A stretch of 64,000 bases of DNA from Tamarix chinensis (Eukaryota; Streptophyta; Magnoliopsida; Caryophyllales; Tamaricaceae): contig CM060171.1 of NCBI GenBank assembly GCA_030549775.1, positions 140,276,859-140,340,858 on the forward strand, in the 5' to 3' direction. Below the pieces are notes generated by a model. It had not been told where the DNA came from. It saw only the letters and a list, made by a program, of their open reading frames with translations, and made no database searches. Positions within the stretch are counted from its first letter, which is position 1. Every line of letters begins with the position of its first letter. Shown piece by piece: positions 49,276-62,248 of this stretch. The translations under genes were made by a program, and so were the position numbers.

Positions 49276-51965
49276 ATGGTGGTCAGCACTAGGAAAGTGA
49301 TAAGATCCTCTATGTGTAGATGATCCAAGAAGGTGAATATGATGACTATATAAAATAAACAATAACATGCGAACTTAAACAAACATAGAGACAAGTAGAA
49401 GATGTTTTTCATTTAAAAGGTGGTTGAGGATTTGGTCAACTCCCATAATTTTAATGTAACCCAACCCTTCACCCAAAATCTGATTACACAATATAGTTAA
49501 ATATGTCAACAGATATCAAAAGTACAATGCTCTCTCAACCCATGGCACTCTATAACTTATTAATTTTTATCTATCTTTAGCAAGAGTATAAAAAAAATAA
49601 TGCATTATAATTATCTCAAAGTCATCCTTAATGTTGTAGAGATTGAATCAAGGTTTCTCAACCTCATGGTTTAAATCTTAGTCATGTTGATGGAGCTCAC
49701 TCCAAATACCCTCTCAAATATCATTGATGCTTTTCCAAATTGATAACAGGAAGATGATAAATTTTTCAAAATTTTCAATTAACACAAAAACACATCCATA
49801 TCACTATGAATGAAATTGGAATAGGTAACAGATTATCAAAGAATTCAGATCAGGGAATCTTCCTTCACCTTATCACAAATTCAATTAGCTAGGCATAATG
49901 TCAATGAAGAATAATATTAAAAATAATAGAGTGTGCATCAATCAAAAGAATCGAATATGAAAACAAAGACACAATACCCTTTTATATGCAATTCCAAAAC
50001 AACACCATGCAATTCATCCCACTTAGATTACAAGATTGAGATCTAGAATGGATTATGGATAAATTTGGGATGGGGATTGGATGAGAAAATAGCAAAACCT
50101 AGATCTATATACCGTGATAAAAATTGTGGTTTTCAATAATAATTGAAAATTTATTGCCAAAAAAATTAAATTAATTAAATAAATACAATATAGCAAGCCA
50201 CAACATGATCAAGCTTTACACTAAGCCCCGAGGATAGGAGGGTTGTATTGAGCCTTGATTTGGTGATTTTCTAATAACTTTGACAAATTTTTTTGTATTT
50301 TAGCCATAAAATTTTATTCATGACTCAAAATGAGATGATTTTTGGATGCATTAGAAATCTAACAAAATGATTTACAACATTCATGTTGATCACTTTTCCA
50401 AAATCATATTGAATCCTCGTTGAAATTCCACTTTTTTCCACACTTACACACTTTAAGTGCTCATTCTTGCTTTCATTTTATTTCAAATGTTGTGTTTTAA
50501 ATCAATTTAACCTAATTTTGATCAAAATATGTAAAAAAGAACAAATAGAATAAGACATACAAAATAATATAATGAATACTATGAAATATATATATATATA
50601 TATATATGATTTATCACGATATTCTCACCATAAACCATACCTATCAGACACCAAAAAGTTTTATAACAAAATTTTCAAGGAAGTATAATAGCGGTTAAAT
50701 TCACTATTAAATTCATATAAAATATAAATTGAATTACCAAATGATTATCTCCAAATGTGTAAAAGTTTTTTTTTTACATGTTTGTTTTGGCAAACGATGA
50801 TATTAGGATAAAAAAAAACATTTTTGGGATAGAACACATGAGGCCAACAAAATTTCCCATACATTACTTAATTATATGAATTTCATTTAGCATTTTATTT
50901 TTACACATTCCCTAAAAAATATTTGCATTGCACTAGATCAAATGCTAATTGGAGATAAACTTTTGAAGGGATCAAGGGAGACTATAGGTTTATTAATAAT
51001 CCTCCAATGCTTTGCAACAACTTATTTGAATTACACACAAAGCAACATTACAATAATGTATTTTAGACTTTGAATTTTAGGGTGGAAAAGGAAAGTATAT
51101 AAAATAATCACATGATAGAAGCCAATAGAAAATAAACAATTCCTCTATATTATTTAGAAATAATTGCACATTGTATGAGATCCCCAACTAGCCTAATGAA
51201 GTATTAAAATATTTCAACTCATATGTATATACTCAACTAAATTACCCTAAAAAATCATTTAATCTATTATTTTCTCTTTTTTTTCTATTTCCCACATTTA
51301 TTTTCCTCCCTCTTCTTCACGAGGCATATTCTTTGCTCCCCTTACATCCTCTTTTTTTTGTTTTCCCTTTTGTTTGGGAGATTAAAAGGGACAAAGCCTT
51401 TTGTTATGGATATTGATGACATGGAAAATAACTCAAGAAAAAAGGAGTAAACCCACTCCATGAAAATGAGAAGCGGAGAGATATTGTTAAGGATTTTAAT
51501 TCTCCCTACGATTTCAGAGGGCATTAAGAATTTCTCATTTAAATTATGGTTTGGGGTAAATTTTAGAATCCCATCCCCAAACCTATCCTAAACTATATAT
51601 ATATATGTTGCTTTTAATATAAAAATATATTTGAAAGACTAAAACACCGTGAAAGAGAAACATTAGAACTTATTTCTAAATCTTCCTGTTCAAATTTCTT
51701 ATTTGTCCCAATATCCTAGTTTAAGAGGTCAGAGTACATCATATCTCCATTTCATTGCCCTACCCTTTGAAATCGACTCTAAGACTCCCCTCACCATCCG
51801 AAGTTAACAAAGCCAACCCTACACTAGAGTATAGACAACAAAATTGATAGCTCAGTAAGCACAACAAGGTGCCTCTATCTCTTTCACTCATCCCAAATTA
51901 TGTAATTGCAAACCATTTCAATCGATCTTGAAGACACCATTTTATGATTTCAACAGCCAAATTCA
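49276..51965. other. AT-rich region without recognised genes
   Basis: No coding region, RNA gene or element boundary is supported. An (AT)n run lies at 50586-50607 and a shorter one near 51594-51607. Small ORFs lack protein character. Confidence 0.5.
50586..50607 (+). repeat. (AT)n microsatellite
   Basis: Eleven uninterrupted AT/TA units in AT-rich surroundings. Confidence 0.9.
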
Positions 51966-52748
51966 TGTTGGAGGCAATGGCAAAATTACCCTAATTTTTC
52001 ATTTCTCCAATATCCCACATTGGTGGGAGAATTAGAAGTAAATGGGTTTATATATCTTCATATCTAATGGATTGTTTTTGATAAAAAAAATTGAGATGGA
52101 TTTTTTATGTTGGGCTTGGGTTGGACTGTAGACCACATGCATGTACCCACCACCTTATGTCTAATCAGGTCGAGCGTGGGTGTGAATATTTGATCTAAAC
52201 AAACCCAATTACTATAGTTCCTTTTATTTTTCCATCTGTTTTTCTTTTTTTTAGTTCCATTTGCTTTAGAAGATTGAATGAGTCTATCTAATTCTTCATT
52301 ATGGAGCGATTCTTCTCAGACCCAATGGAACGGTTTTCCTCCTCTATTTTTCCCATGACTCATATGTTTTCAATATATAAAAAAATGTGTCCTTGGTTCA
52401 AGATTGAGCATGATTTTTTCAAAACAAAAATACCTTCTATGCAAGTTTTTGTCTCTTTGCTGAAACTCAATAAAAATATGGGTATTTTTTCTTGAATCTC
52501 CACTACTTTCAATTTCAAGTGCACTTACTAGAGGGTCATTGTGTTAACCATGGAGGGAAATGGTGTGAGGGTTGCACTATGGTCTAGTCGTTATATCAAT
52601 TCAAGGTAATGGTTTACATCATGGAACAACGATTCAATAAGTATTCATTACATTCTACTTTGAAATCTTCCTTTTTGCTACATATGTCGTTACACATTTA
52701 TCTACTTTTTGAAGCAATATTCTATAGCATATGTAGTTATGTTCCAGT
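51966..52748 (+). repeat. Copia 5' LTR, part before the hAT insertion
   Basis: It parallels 58476-59205 with moderate divergence and several small indels. An LTR-internal sequence continues after the hAT insertion at 53433, but its end is not certain. Confidence 0.7.
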
Positions 52749-53432
52749 TAGGGTTGTTCACGGTTCAAATATCCGATATTTCGGATATTTGGTTGTCGGA
52801 TATTTGAAATTTCGGATATCTAAAAATGATATTTGATATTTGATTTGAAACTTCGGATATCCGGAAGATCGGATATTTGAATTTTCGGATCGGATATCAA
52901 ATATAACCGATATTATCCGAATACAATTTCAAATATAAAAAATTTACCAAATGACAAATATATTTCATATTATCCGATTTGTTGAGCGAATGCTGAGCAA
53001 ATATCCGATTCGCTTAGCAAATATCCAATGTTAAAACTAAAATAAGAAAGGAGTGGATGGAGTCTATCGGTATGCAGAGTATTTTTATTTTTATTTTTAT
53101 AAATATCTAAAAAGGGATTGTATTAAAAATATAATTTCAATTAAATTAAATTTTTCCTCAAGTAAGTAAAAATTATACACAGACACATATAAATTTATTT
53201 ATATACAATTACATATAAAATAAAAAATTATAAAAAAATGTATAAATATTTTTCTTCGGATCAAATATTATTTGTATTTGTCGGATCGGATATTTGGTTT
53301 GTTTGACTTTTCGATTATCGGATCGGATATTTGATTTGAAAAAAAAATCGGATCGGTTATTTGCTTTTTCGGATCAGATCGCTTCGAATATCGGATCAAA
53401 TAAGCAGATATCGGATAACATGAACAGCCCTA
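52749..53432. mobile_element. Non-autonomous hAT element (684 bp) in the copia LTR
   Basis: The ends TAGGGTTGTTCA and TGAACAGCCCTA (complement TAGGGCTGTTCA) form 12 bp inverted repeats with one mismatch. The 8 bp target duplication is gttccagt (52741-52748) and gttccagc (53433-53440), 7 of 8. Both flanks inside the ends are packed with 'cggatatttg/ggatatccga' words (52770-53040 and 53255-53420), a subterminal motif cluster as hAT transposases bind. The centre is plain AT-rich sequence with no ORF. Confidence 0.9.
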
Positions 53433-53906
53433 GTTCCAGCTTTGAATTGGTTTGTTAGTTGATGTGTTTGAATTTAGATACAAGATTCCTATTTATTTAT
53501 GTTTAGAAATATGTCTTCTATTGTACACTACCAATAGTTATGGTGCTTTGTCTTACCGATTGAATGGTTGAGTCCAAGTTGTGTGTAATTCAATTCAGTT
53601 GCTGATTTTTTTGGTTGCAACCATTAAATCTTAGGCTCGGTTGTTTGTAGTTGTTAACTTTCATTCTAGTGTTTCTACCTTCAACTTGTTTTCTACATTG
53701 CAGATCAGTATTGTTTTGGATCTTGCTCTTTTAGTATTAGCTACTACCACTGGATCTCTTTGTAAGCTACAATGACTTGTGCTAGAATATTTTTGTTGCA
53801 ATAGTGTTTGATATTTTCTATGATATAGTGTTACAGTGCGATGATTTAGATAATGTTATTTTTAGTTATTGTTGTTTCTTTTAGTATCAATGTTCTAAGA
53901 TTTTAT

Positions 53907-54745
53907 TATGGGTGCTAACATTCCAAGGGTCATTCTAAATATGTCAAAGCTTGAGGTATTATACATATTAATTACCATAGATGGTCTCTGAGGATGTTGA
54001 TTTTGTTAGAGGTTCTTGAAGTCAATTATGTGTTGCTTAGTGATCCAGCTACTCCAAAGGATACTATCACTAGAATGGCCACTCCAACAACCACTTCATC
54101 TTCTATTGCTGCTAAGAAAGTTGATGATATAGTGCAGGAAAAATATTAAATGGATATGAACAACAAGCTATTTGATATGTTCTTCAGCATTGAGTCCTCG
54201 AAGGAAATTTGGGATACTTTGAAGAACAAGCATGGTTTTGATGAATCTAAGAGAAAGAAGTATGTTGTTGGAAATTTGATGAGATTTAAAAAGTTAGATG
54301 ACAAGACGATGATGGATCAAGTCCATTATTTTGATATTTTGGTTGCTAAAATCCTAGGTGAAAGAATGGAAATATACAAGATGTTACAGGCTAATATACT
54401 AATAGAAAATTTTTCACCATCCTAGAGCGACTTTCAAAAACATCTAATGTATAAGAAGAGGGACCTAACATTGCCAGAATTAACCAGTCACATGAAGACA
54501 GAAGAGGAAAATTGTTTAAAGGACAAATGTGTGCCCTATGCTTCTGGTTCATTACGTGTTAATGTCATAAAGTCTATTACTAGCAAGGAAAATTTCAAGG
54601 GTAAGATTAAGAAGACTCATAAGAAGGGTTAACAAAAAAGTCAACCTAACTTCAAATAGAATGATACCAAGATCTAGAAAAAGCAGGTGACCTACTATGT
54701 TTGTGGTAAGAAGGGTCATAAGGCATATCAATGTTATAACAGGAA
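53907..54745 (+). pseudogene. Copia gag remnant
   Basis: It starts near MGANIPRVILNMSKLEV. The best part is the UBN2-type block at 54150-54425 (SSKEIWDTLKNKHG, RFKKLDDKTMMDQVHYF, NFSPS), then a TAG at the expected Trp (54422-54424). The LTLPELTSHMKTEEE block follows at 54459-54503. The zinc knuckle near 54690-54740 reads YYVCGKKGHKAYQC; the first Cys of CX2CX4HX4C is replaced by Tyr. Confidence 0.8.
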
Positions 54746-54873
54746 GGGATAGCAAGGTAAAAGTAAGAAACCTGGAGCACCTATGGTTCCACAAGCTAAT
54801 GTTGATGAGACAAAAGGTGTGATAGCTGCAGTGGTGGTAGAGGCCAACCTAATTGACAACAAGACCGACTAGA

Positions 54874-55840
54874 TTCTAGATATTGGTGCCTCTAAGCACT
54901 TATGAGCCAATAAAGAGTTCTTACACTAGTTGAGGATGTAATTGATGGAGAGTGTGTCTACATGGGTACCTCATCAAATGTAGGAATTTCAGGAAAAGGA
55001 AAGGTCCTTTTAAAACTCACTTATAGAAAATCTTTATCATTAAGTGATCAGCTTTATGTTCCCTCTTTGTGTAAAAACCTAGTTTTAGGTATCTTGCTTA
55101 ATAGAGCTAGACTAAAACTAGTTTTTGAGGCTGATAAGGTCATTTTAACCAAGAGTGGGAACTTTTTTGGAAAGGAGTACCAAGCTTATGGACTTTTTAT
55201 GTTAAACACTATACCTATTGGTGAAATTTCTTCTATTGCTTTTGCTTATATTGCCGAGTTTATTAATTTGTGGCATGGTAGGCTAGGACATGTGAAGTAG
55301 ATTCCATTAATAAACTAAAAGGTATGAACATGATCAATGTGTTGGTCACTAATGATTATGAGAAGTGTCTTGTGTGAGAGAAAGCCAAATATGTTAAAAA
55401 AAGATTTTTAAACCAGTCATTGTAAGATCAAGATACTTGAATTAATTCATACAAACTTAGCAAATTTTAAGAACACGAAGAGTAGAGGAAGTAAACAATA
55501 TTACGTGACATTTATTGATGATTATTGGAGATATACTAAAATGGTCCTTCTTAGGTTCAAAGATGAAACTGAAGGTATGTTCTTAAAATATAAAGTAGAA
55601 TTAGAAAACCAATTGGATCATAAGATTAAGAGACGAATACTGACGTAGTAACTAGTTTCAAATTTCTTAAGGATTTCTGTCATAGGAATGGTATCATACA
55701 TGAAACTAGTGCCCCTTATACTCCTCAAAAAAATGGCATAACTGAAAGAAAAAATAGAACTCTAAAAGAAATTATGAATAATATGTTGTTGAGTTTTGGT
55801 ATGCCTGACTAAATGTGAGGGGAGGCAATTTTGTCTACAT
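54874..55840 (+). pseudogene. Copia protease and integrase remnant
   Basis: The protease active site reads DIGASKH, where family members have D-S/T-G-A. The GAG-pre-integrase part (54962-55300) ends WHGRLGHV, the His pair of the HHCC zinc site. The integrase core begins YVTFIDDYWRY (about 55500-55530), and TERKNRTLKEIMNNML lies at 55741-55790. A stop interrupts the Cys pair region and the core spans at least two frames. Confidence 0.75.
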
Positions 55841-56322
55841 GTAATATTTTAAACTAGTTTCCCCATAAAAAAAACTAAACAAAACTTCCTATGAAGTATC
55901 AAAAGGTTTTGAACCTAACTTGAAATTTCTAAAAGTGTGGAGGTGCTTGTCTAAGGTTGGTATACCTAATTTTCAAAGAACTAATATGGGAACAAAAAAA
56001 TTTGAGTGCATTTATTAGTTATGCTCATAACACTATTGCATATAAATTCTTGTGTTTAAGAGATAACTTAATTTGTAAATCTAGAAATGCAAAGTTCTTT
56101 GAGTCTTTGTTCCTTATGAGAAAAAATGCATATGATATTGCTAGTTCTTCCAATGTTTTTTGTGTGCCTTTATCTATGCCTTCTTCAACTGATGTCCTAA
56201 ATGATAATGTGCATGAACCAAGAAGAAGCAAAAGACAAAGGATAGAAAATAGCTTTCGACCTAATTTTGTTACTGTTTTCCTAGTTGAAATTGATTAGCT
56301 TAGTAAGATTGATTTAGGCTTT

Positions 56323-57895
56323 GTGCCTGGCTATTTAATTGAGGATGATCCTAAAACATATATGGAAGTTGTAACATCAATATATGCTAGTTTATGTAAA
56401 GAGGTAATTAAAAATGAATTAGATTTCATTATGACTAATCACACATGGGATTTGGTTGACATACCTAGAGGATGTAAACTAATTAGGTGCAAATGGATTT
56501 TCAAAAAGAAATTGAGAGCTAATGAAACTATAGATAAGTTTAAGGCTAGATTAGTAATTGTAGGCTATAAAAAAAAAGAGGTTGACTTATTTTACAATTA
56601 TTCTCCTATAACTAGGATAGCCACTATACGTTCTTAGTTGCCTTAGATGCTATCCATGAACTTGTATTTCATCAAAGGGATGTTAAAATTGTGTTTTTGA
56701 ATGGTGAACTTAAGGAAGAAATTTATATGGAGCAGCCCAAGGGATGTGTGGTTAAGGGTTAGGAGAACAAAGTGCGTATATTTAAAAAGTCATTATATGA
56801 TCTCAAACAAGCTCTTAAATAATGGAATGAAAATTTTGACCAAACATTAGTGAGAAATGGTTATGTGTTAAATGGATATGATTCTTGTGTTTACTCTAAG
56901 ATGTAAGGATGAGAGTGCATGATTATATGTTTGTATGTTGATGACATATTGATTTTAGTACTAATGTGACTATGGTCAATGAGACAAAATCATTTTTATC
57001 TTCTAAATTTGATATGAAAGAGGCAGGAGAAGCTAGTGTAATTATCGTTATTAAAATGAGAAAGACTAAGGATGGATTTTCCTTAATTTGATCACACTAT
57101 GTTGATAAGATATTGAAAATTTTTTATTGTCATAATGAATTATCTGTGAAAACCCCCCATGATCCTAGCATTCATTTGAAAAAGAACTAAGGTTCTAGTG
57201 TTTCTCAAGAAGAATATGCTAAAATCATAAATAGTGTGATGTTCCTCGTGAGCTATACTATACCTAACATTGCATATGTTGTGAGTCGACTAAGTTGATA
57301 TACTCAAAACTCGGATATAAATTATTAGATTGCACTTTATTATTTACTTAGATACCTTGAGGGTACTAATGATTAGTGTTTGCATTTTTATAAACTTCCT
57401 ACTATGTTATAATGATTTACCAATGCTAATTAGATTTTAAATAACGATGAGATTAGATCCACAAGTGGATATGCTTTCACACTGAGAGGAAGAGTTGTGT
57501 CATGGAAGTATACTAATTAGACTTGTATTGTTCGGTCTACTATGGAGTCCCACTTTATTACCCTTGAGTTAACTAATTAAGAGGCGGCATGGTTGAGTAA
57601 CCTATTGGTAGATGTGTTATTTTAGAGGAAACCAAATGTGTCAGTGTCCTTGCATTGTGATTCACAAGTAGCTATTAGTGTTGCCAAGAATAGTATATAT
57701 AATGCTAATACGATACACATTTGTGTGAGATACGGTTCAGTGAGACAACTGTTGAGAAACGATGTGATTTCTTTAAATTTTGTCAAATTAGAGAGAAATA
57801 TGGCATATCCTCTTATGAAAGGTCTAACGAGGAGAGTTTTCCTTGAGTTATCCAGGGAGATGGGACTTAAGCCTCTGAGTTGAGGAAAATATGGT
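56323..57895 (+). pseudogene. Copia reverse transcriptase and RNase H remnant
   Basis: Blocks in order are HTWDLVDIPRGCKLIRCKWI and DKFKARLVIVGYKKKE (56323-56637), then FHQRDVKIVFLNGELKEEIY, KSLYDLKQAL and CLYVDDILIL with an intact YVDD (near 56945). RNase H remnants follow at 57535-57883, including LHCDSQVAISVAKNS, HICVRYGSVR and LSREMGLKP. In-frame stops replace Trp or Gln codons at several places. Confidence 0.8.
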
Positions 57896-58475
57896 GGATA
57901 TCACTTGTGGTCAAATGAAGCCATATGATTACGCTATTGTACTACATCTCCATCCTTATGGTGTGTGGTAGTGCATTATAACAGGTTGAGCTTATGATAT
58001 TAATGAATTTATTGCCCTATTCCTAGGTGGTCCTAATGAGACAAACTTGATAAACTCACTGCTTGATGCATATAAGGTTAAACATAGTAATGTTCTTAAT
58101 TTATTCATGGCCAATTTTGGTGGTACTTGTGAGACGCACTTGATGGATTCACCTGGGTGAGTGTGAATGTGGGGCGCCTTCTATAAAAGATTAAGGTTGT
58201 TTTTTTAGAGCACTCATGAGTTTCCAATGTGTGTGCATGGCCATTAATAGTGTTTGTTTATTATCTAATAAATTGTAGATTTTAAGGTAAGACGTGTGTA
58301 GTGGGGATCTCAGTCAAAGTCAAGGAAGTTCAAGATTCATTCACTCCCTAAAAACGGTTGTTGCATCACTTCACTATATATCAATTCAATTCTAGTGATA
58401 TTGATACTTAAGTATGACCCTTTCATTTCCCTAAATCTTTTTGTGTTTTCCCTTTGTTTTTCCATTGTGGGTAAT

Positions 58476-59240
58476 TGTTGGAGGCAATGGAAAAATTTCC
58501 CTGATTCTTCGGTTCTCCAATATCCTCCTCTCTAATGGCTTGTTTGAGATAAAATATTGAGATGGTTTTATATGTTGGGCTTGGCTTGGAATTTAGACCA
58601 CACTCGCGTGCGCCCCTACAGCCGTCCGTCAGGCCCTAGTTGGGTTGTGTGTGGATGTAGGTCTTTGATCCAAACAGGCTCAAGTAATATAGTTCCTTTT
58701 ATTTTTCCATATGCTTTCTTTTTTCAAAACTTTTTTGTAAGATTGTGCGAGTCTATCTAGTTCCTCATCATGGAAAGATTCTTTTGACACCACAATGGAA
58801 CGGTTTTTCTTGTCTCCTTTTCCCATGGCTCATTTGTTTTCAATATATAAAAATGCAACCTTGGTATGGGATTGAGCAGGAGTTTTTCAAAACAAAAATA
58901 CCTTCTCTCCAAGTTTTTCTCTCTTTGTTGAAACTCATTAAAAATGTGTGCATTGTTTCTTCGGTCTCCATTGCTTTCGGTTTCAAATGCACATACCGGC
59001 TGCTCGTTGTGTTAACTTTGAAGGCAAAACGATGTAAGGATTGCACCACTATCCAGCTATTATATCACTTTAGGGCAATGATTTACATCGCGGCACAATA
59101 ATTCGATAAGTATTTATTATATTTTGCTCTGAAATCTTCATATTTGTTACATATATTGTTACACATTTGTCTACACTTCAAGCACAAATATATTACATAT
59201 TCCATTTTCAATTACTTTGATTATTTTGGATATTTTGTTT
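58476..59240 (+). repeat. Copia 3' LTR (end approximate)
   Basis: It begins TGTTGGAGGCAATGG after 'ccattgtgggtaat' and parallels the 5' LTR from 51966. The alignment fades near 59200, so the end and target duplication are not determined. Confidence 0.6.
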
Positions 59241-59334
59241 TGGCAATATAGCCTTTGTGAAACTTAACATTGTTGTTGGACTCTTCGATGCTCCACTATT
59301 TTGAGTGTTTACTAATTTCAATCTTAGATTATTA

Positions 59335-59515
59335 ATATTAGTTTTTGAATTATCAATATTTTTACTCAAGTGTTAGGATTTAGTTTAAAAAATTTATTAG
59401 GATTTACTTTTTTTTAATTAGGGGTTGATGTTTGAATTATCAATATTTATAGTCAACTGTTAGAATTTAGTTTTAAAAAAATTATTAGAGTGTGCTATTT
59501 TTTAATCAGAGGTTG
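59335..59515 (+). repeat. Two-copy tandem duplication, ~105 bp
   Basis: 'tttttgaattatcaatattt' to 'ggatttacttttttttaatt' is followed by a second diverged copy 'gtttgaattatcaatattta' to 'gtgctattttttaatcag'. Both contain 'agtgttag(g/a)atttag' variants. Confidence 0.75.
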
Positions 59516-59861
59516 AGGATTAGATACGATGAATGAGAATTGAGAAATGAGGACTTGATTTCCATAAAAATTGTGCCAAAATTTTCCTAGTAAGAAAATA
59601 TTTAAATTGAAACAAATTCACAATTAATTTTATTTAATAGGTTCAAATATGGAAATGAAAACCCCATTACCAATATATCATGTTGTCAACCCTAAAAACT
59701 GCAAGGGTGTAGCGACTAATTTATGAAGAACCAGGCCAGGGCAGCGGCCTAACCGTCATTAGCTAATCTCTAGAGCAATCACATTGAGGCTTTGCTAAAT
59801 TTTAAATGGGCAAAGAATATCATTATGCAATGTAAAATGACCAAATTCTGTGATCATCTTT

Positions 59862-59879
59862 CCCCCCCCCCCCCCCCCT
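59862..59879 (+). repeat. Poly-C tract
   Basis: An uninterrupted run of about 18 C lies just downstream of the decarboxylase stop codon, within its probable 3' UTR (a G run in the transcript). Run length is likely to be unreliable in sequencing. Confidence 0.8.
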
Positions 59880-59978
59880 CTTTTGTTCAGATCAAAACCG
59901 CCTATGATTATACAAGAACCGAAAATGCATGTTAATTGAGGTTGACCCATAGAGTACACCCGAACTATATACTCATTG

Positions 59979-61905
59979 CTACAGATCATCGCACCTCCCC
60001 AGAGCTTCCCCCACGCAGATTTTATCACCAGGCTTGACAGAGAACTTGAACTCTGATGGCACATCATCTTCGATTGATTTTGACACAGGTGCCTGGAAGA
60101 CAAGAACCACTGTTGAACCCATGTTGAATGCTGCAACCTGAGGAATACATTCACAATAACATATATAAGCGCAAGCTCACATCAAGTGCTAGTAGCAAAG
60201 AAAGGTTAACAACTTCCACTACAAAAACACAAATGGTTTGATGGCTGTCCATTCTAAATCTTATTTTCACCGACCTCATCTCCTTTCCGAAGCATCACCC
60301 CTCCCGGTTGATAAACACGTTCAGCAGGTGGCTCTGAGTGCACCAACTTCCTTCTCGGCTGGTTAGTCTGAAGCTCTGGCTCAATAGACAGCTGTACCAA
60401 AGTAAAAGAAAATAAAAGATTTTCCAGTTAGTGAGGGTCAAATAAATGACTTGGAGACTGCTAAAATGATAAATCACCTCAATTGAACCAATATTGGTTG
60501 CTCCTACGGCTGCAAGAGCCAAAAATCCTTGCTGCCATTGCCCTTCAAGAACAACCTGAGAACCAGAGATGTCAACTGTAAGTGCAATATAAGCTAAAAT
60601 AACTTACTATGGCCAAAATGCCCGTCAATTGGTGAAACTCATAGTCTCATCAATAACATTTCCAGCTCAATTCTTGAAAATTGGGATTGGGATTGATTAA
60701 ACAAAAACACCAATTGCTTACACAAGTCATCACACATTTGACTTGAACAAATTCTGAATATGTTGATTGGTGTGTCAAAAGTCTAAATTATTAAACTGCC
60801 TTCCTCAATCAAGAGAGGGTAATGATTAAAGATTCCTCCAACATAACTATATTGTTTAGCTGAGCAAAGTATTAGAGGTTTGTCAGCTTATAGAATATTA
60901 TTACACAAGGAATATCATCCGTCTCTCACGTCAGAAGTTTACCCCATCCAACAGGATCCGAGAGTTGTTGTAATATCTTACTAATAAGATTGGATGTACA
61001 TACATCCAATTGGCAACTGGCAACTGTTGCATTTAAAAAAGAAACACTTTCATAATACTAAGAAAATGGAAACTCATAACTCAACAGTCAACATACCCTT
61101 TCATTCTGAACATAGAGGTTTCCGATTGTTCTAGCAGCGCGCTCATTCACAGGATACAGCCGACCTGTAAGCATAATATGAACTTTAAGGAAAGAGAGTT
61201 TGCTAATTGAAGGCCCATTTTATTGTGAATGGACTCATAAATAAACCCCAACAGTTCAAATGATGCCCCACGGAAGACAACCCAACCAAGAAAATTGTTA
61301 ACTCACATTGCGTCTAGGGGAATATAGCCCCTCCAGAAAAACAAGCCTCAAAACTATGGTTGAAAAGACAGATACCCCATAACGGAATTCACAATTATCA
61401 GAACTTATTGTGCTAAATTTCACATTTCCAAGATGTAAAGAGAAAACAAACAAAGAGGTATGGAGTCTCTCATATCAACTTTCTATGTCAAAAGTATTTC
61501 AGAAAGTGACTCAGAATATTTGCCACTAACATGGAAGAAACCAGAGGCGCATCAGATGTAGATAGAACTTTTAGAACTAAATATTACAGAACTTCAAACT
61601 CAGTCAGTCAAATGATAAAGGGAGCAAGCTGTACCACCACCAATTATTTACGTGCTGATACAAAAGATTTCAGGGTAGGCTAGTAAAGTAATATGTTACT
61701 GAGAAGGGCAAAATTCTCTACCAGCAAAAGTCAGTCAGAAATAATTTTGTAGCGGCCCACAAATAAGGAAAGATAGAAGAGGTGGATCCACAAATTACCT
61801 AAAAAATGCCGGCGAACAAGAATATTCCAATCAGCTGGAGAATGTACGCGATGATAGTCGCCTGGCCGCAGGTATAGCACACAGTAAAAAAGACCTTTCA
61901 TTGGT
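59979..61905 (-). CDS. PSD1: Phosphatidylserine decarboxylase, C-terminal exons (partial)
   Basis: Five minus-strand exons are read: 61799-61905, 61097-61164, 60478-60555, 60275-60391 and 59979-60137 (stop TAG 59979-59981). All introns are GT-AG and the phases agree, giving about 175 C-terminal residues. Landmarks in order are [10 protein letters not shown] with the conserved catalytic His region, [49 protein letters not shown] followed by VAAFNMGST, and the end [20 protein letters not shown] is the self-cleavage site: the chain splits before Ser, which becomes the pyruvoyl cofactor of the alpha subunit. The enzyme converts phosphatidylserine to phosphatidylethanolamine. The type resembles the mitochondrial-form plant enzyme, though the N-terminal targeting part is outside the window. 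A Ty1/copia element lies immediately upstream, probably in the next intron. The visible exons are intact. Confidence 0.9.
60138..60274 (-). other. Last intron of the decarboxylase gene
   Basis: It follows codon GAG and uses the gtcggtg donor, not the gtgaaaat donor four bases downstream. Only the first choice keeps [13 protein letters not shown] in frame. Confidence 0.8.
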
Positions 61906-62099
61906 CTGCAAGAAAACAGTGTAAGTGAACTTAAAGAAGCTTAAATGATGCAAGGATGAAAAGCAACTACCCACAATACCATAGAGGACCATCAGAAGAA
62001 AAAAATTGACTTCACGTATTAAGGACTAAATGTGACTTCCTTTTACTACGGGTTCTCATAAACAGCATAAATGGATTTTATATTTATAAGAGATTGATT
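61906..62099 (-). other. Intron sequence upstream of the first visible decarboxylase exon
   Basis: The acceptor 'tcttgcag' at 61906-61913 opens an AT-rich stretch without coding signal that runs to the LTR starting at 62100. The upstream exons must lie beyond the right edge if the gene is intact. Confidence 0.6.
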
Positions 62100-62248
62100 T
62101 GTGGAGAATTAAAACTCATCTTATTCATTAATCAGGCTCATATAAATAGATGATACAAATAGATAGTGTTGAGAGAATATCTCAACAACTTGCTAACTAA
62201 ATGATAGCTACATTACAGATTTGACTAAGCTAAGGTTTATCCTTATCA
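62100..62248 (-). repeat. Copia 3' LTR (149 bp)
   Basis: The boundaries are set by TG...CA ends and by the polypurine-like GCAGGGGCA directly before the minus-strand TGATAAGG. The element lies about 190 bp from the decarboxylase exon. The partner LTR is needed to confirm the exact length. Confidence 0.6.

Larger units (their letters stand above)
51966..59240 (+). mobile_element. Decayed Ty1/copia retrotransposon
   Basis: Directly repeated LTR sequence begins TGTTGGAGGCAATGG at 51966 and again at 58476. It is alignable for about 0.75 kb (for example 'tttttcaaaacaaaaataccttct' in both). Between them lie gag, protease, integrase, RT and RNase H remnants in the copia order. Exact LTR 3' ends were not resolved: the 5' LTR is interrupted by a hAT element at 52749, and the 3' copy loses similarity near 59200. 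Numerous stops and frameshifts mean it is inactive. Confidence 0.8.
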
